Source: Streptomyces sp. NRRL F-6676
GTDB taxonomy: Bacteria > Actinomycetota > Actinomycetes > Streptomycetales > Streptomycetaceae
DNA: 64,000 nt
NCBI RefSeq assembly: GCF_000725625.1
Contig: NZ_JOHS01000031.1
Coordinates: 14,545 to 78,544 of the forward strand
Reading direction: 5' to 3'
Shown here: piece by piece, positions 62,309 through 64,000 of the stretch
Numbering within the stretch: position 1 is the stretch's first letter
Layout: each line of letters starts with the position of its first letter
The notes under the pieces: model-generated
Database searches by the model: none
What the model saw: only the letters and a program-made list of their open reading frames with translations
What the model was told of the DNA's origin: nothing
Program-made: the position numbers and the translations under genes

Positions 62309-63352
62309 TCACACCTCACGCCGGGTCATCGCCCGGGCGATGTCGTGCAGTTGGCGGTAGGCCTCCGCCGTCGGCCGGGCGCACGACAGCGCGCGCAGGG
62401 CGGCGGTCAGCTGCCGGTGCGCCTCCTGCTGCGCCCCCTCGCGCCCGCCGGCCTCCTCGACCAGTTCGCGCGCCAGGGCGACGTCCCTCTCGTCCAGGGC
62501 GCCCGGGGAGTCGTACAGCTCCCGCAGCCGCCGTGCCGCCGTGCCGCCGCCGCCCAGGGCGATCACCACGGGCAACGACTTCTTCCGGGCCGCGAGGTCC
62601 GCCCCCACCGGCTTTCCGCTGCGCGCCGACCGGCCCCAGATGCCGAGCAGGTCGTCCGCGCACTGGAACGCCACCCCGAGCCGGCGCCCGAACTCCCGCA
62701 GCCCGCACACCTGTACGTCGTCGGCCCCGGCCAGTACGCCGCCCAGGGCGCAGGCGCAGCCCATCAGCGAGCCGGTCTTGCCCTCGGCCATGGCCAGGTA
62801 CTGCGCCACCGACACCTCGGGCGCCTTCTCGTAGGCGACGTCGCGGCTCTGGCCCTCGACCAGTTCCAGCAGCGCGTCCACCAGCTCCTTCACCGCGACG
62901 GCCGCCCGGTGGGGCCGGGCCTCCGTCAGCGCCCGCATCGCGGCCACCAGGAGGGCGTCACCGGTGAGGACGGCGGCGGGCGTCCCGAAGACGGACCAGG
63001 CGGCCGGGCGGTGCCGGCGCAGGGCGTCCCCGTCGATGACGTCGTCGTGCAACAGCGTGAAGTCGTGCACGAGTTCGACGGCGACGGCTCCCGGGACCGC
63101 GCCCTCGGCGCTGCCGCCGACGGCCATCGCGGACAGCAGCGTCAGCGCCGGGCGGACGGACTTGCCCCCGCCGGCCGCCGGGGGCGTCGGCGTGCCGTCG
63201 GCCTCGCACCAGCCGCGGTGGTACCCGGCGACCCGGCCCTCGGCCGCGGGCAGCGCGGCGAGGGCGCCCCGCAGGGCGGGGCCCAGCAGGCCGTCGACCC
63301 AGCCCAGACGCGGGAACGTGCCGACCGGGGCGGGGTCGGTGATCTGCGGCAT
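62309..63352 (-). CDS. Polyprenyl diphosphate synthase
   Basis: A 347-residue trans-isoprenyl diphosphate synthase that builds GPP, FPP or GGPP. The first aspartate-rich motif is canonical (LLHDDVIDGD, D103-D107). The second reads CADDLLGIWG (D233, D234, Gly237) rather than DDxxD, as in a group of streptomycete prenyl synthases often found with terpene cyclases or encapsulins. GKSVRPALTLL near the start and QSRDVAYE are also typical. The ATG at 63350-63352 has GAGGAG six bases upstream; the frame extends to 63418. It may supply the terpene synthase 3 kb away. Confidence 0.9.
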   Translation of the reverse strand: MPQITDPAPVGTFPRLGWVDGLLGPALRGALAALPAAEGRVAGYHRGWCEADGTPTPPAAGGGKSVRPALTLLSAMAVGGSAEGAVPGAVAVELVHDFTLLHDDVIDGDALRRHRPAAWSVFGTPAAVLTGDALLVAAMRALTEARPHRAAVAVKELVDALLELVEGQSRDVAYEKAPEVSVAQYLAMAEGKTGSLMGCACALGGVLAGADDVQVCGLREFGRRLGVAFQCADDLLGIWGRSARSGKPVGADLAARKKSLPVVIALGGGGTAARRLRELYDSPGALDERDVALARELVEEAGGREGAQQEAHRQLTAALRALSCARPTAEAYRQLHDIARAMTRREV

Positions 63353-63418
63353 GTACTGCTCCTCGGAACTGGCACCGGAGACCGCGCCGGCGCCCACGGG
63401 CACGTCACGTACACGCAC

Positions 63419-63664
63419 CAGTCAACCGGCTGCCGCCCACCCCGAAGAGACCACGCCCCACCCTCCGCCCCAAGGATCACCGAGGCGGCCCAGCCCCATG
63501 ACAGTGCACCCACCAGACGATCCGACCGGACCACTGCGCGCCGACCGGACCCGCTCTTCGCGCCGTCCGGACCACTGCGCGCCGTCGCGGGCGGTCGTCC
63601 GCCGGCGGGGAGGCGCACGGCCGGCGAGGGCTCAAGCACCGGCCCCGGAAAGCACTGCGCACTG
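63419..63664. other. Spacer before the integrase remnant, no gene seen
   Basis: About 245 nt with no convincing reading frame. Two copies of a GACCACTGCGCGCCG-like stretch occur at about 63529-63545 and 63570-63586, perhaps debris of an older element. Confidence 0.45.
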
Positions 63665-63905
63665 TTTCCGATCCCGCTCGATCTCGTGAGCCTGCTCCGG
63701 TGGCACGTCACCGCGTACGGCGTCGCCCCCGACGGGCGGCTGTTTCGGACGCAACGCGGTGGACTCATCCAGGACACCGGATACGGCGAGGTGTGGGCGG
63801 ACGCCCGTGCGCGTGCTCTCATTCCGGGTGTACGTGAAGTGCCTGGACGGCGGCGCCGCCACGGTGAACGCCCGGATCGAGCGGGCACTGAAGAACGGCA
63901 GCTAG
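63665..63905 (+). pseudogene. Tyrosine recombinase (integrase) remnant
   Basis: The translation FPIPLDLVSLLRWHVTAYGV, APDGRLFRTQRGGLI and YGEVWADARARAL matches the catalytic domain of streptomycete phage-like integrases. After about 63827 the frame shifts by one; the next frame reads VYVKCLDGGAATVNARIERAL and stops at TAG 63903-63905, the usual integrase C-terminus. The stretch between them, which should hold the RPYDLRHA box and the GHS segment, is missing, so about 45 codons and two active-site residues have been lost. There is no start codon. It is a decayed end of an integrative element. Confidence 0.75.
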
Positions 63906-64000
63906 TAGTGCTTCGTTACGTTGGGTGATCTCGCCTGGTGTTGGGCATCTTCTCGGTATGAGGTTGGGGGAGGTGGAACGGCTCCGGGGTGAGTTGGCGG
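63904..64000 (+). mobile_element. Possible insertion sequence start, cut by window edge
   Basis: From AGTAGTGCTTCGTTACGTT (63904-63922) the sequence looks like an element end. It is followed by an ATG (63958-63960) opening MRLGEVERLRGELA, reminiscent of the N-terminus of IS701-like streptomycete transposases. Only 14 codons are visible, so the family is a guess. It abuts the integrase remnant. Confidence 0.4.

Overview
This 64 kb window is high-GC actinobacterial chromosome, almost certainly Streptomyces. The main evidence is the gene order and sequence of the ribosomal protein, RNA polymerase and elongation factor genes. Supporting evidence is frequent GTG starts, an rpoB that appears to start with TTG and give the usual 1161 residues, the actinobacterial insert in RpoC, a long acidic extension on NusG, and streptomycete-style accessory genes. 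Species cannot be fixed from the sequence alone.

Layout. On the minus strand, read from high to low coordinate, the core information-processing genes come in blocks: tRNA-Thr, tRNA-Met, rpmG and two MaoC/FAS1-type dehydratase genes (56-54 kb); tRNA-Trp, secE, nusG, rplK, rplA (47-44 kb); a lipoprotein gene, rplJ, rplL, rpoB, rpoC (44-33.5 kb); a DUF1707/DUF4190 membrane protein, then the str operon rpsL, rpsG, fusA, tuf (33-28 kb); and, after 13 kb of accessory genes, the S10-spc-alpha supercluster from rpsJ to rpoA, which is cut by the left edge (15.4 kb to 1). Inside the supercluster many neighbours overlap by one base (TGATG or TAATG), while a few gaps of 100-240 nt hold strong inverted repeats.

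Accessory blocks. Between tuf and rpsJ lie a MarR regulator divergent from an MFS exporter, a secreted PIG-L deacetylase-like protein, NADP-type glutamate dehydrogenase, a membrane-anchored protein, and a two-gene xylan locus (Tat-exported GH115 alpha-glucuronidase plus GH10 xylanase) with a GAAA-N3-TTTC palindrome upstream. Between tRNA-Trp and rpmG lie an aminotransferase, an adenosine deaminase, murB, a TetR-MFS pair that shares an operator, and a small secreted protein. Right of the tRNAs are an amidohydrolase that lacks expected metal ligands, an NAD(P)-binding protein, a small Cys protein, a class I terpene synthase, a CAP-domain secreted protein, a 78-residue secreted protein, a two-gene ABC-2 transporter and a prenyl diphosphate synthase. 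The right edge holds a decayed tyrosine integrase and what looks like the start of an insertion sequence.

How it works together. Most of the window makes ribosomes, RNA polymerase and the Sec channel. Recognisable promoters precede rpsL, rpoB, rplJ, rpsJ and tRNA-Thr. A 27-nt element is identical in the leaders of the str and S10 operons, which suggests shared control. The terpene synthase, prenyl synthase and ABC transporter could form a small terpenoid module, but this is inference. I saw no rRNA genes, CRISPR array or complete mobile element.
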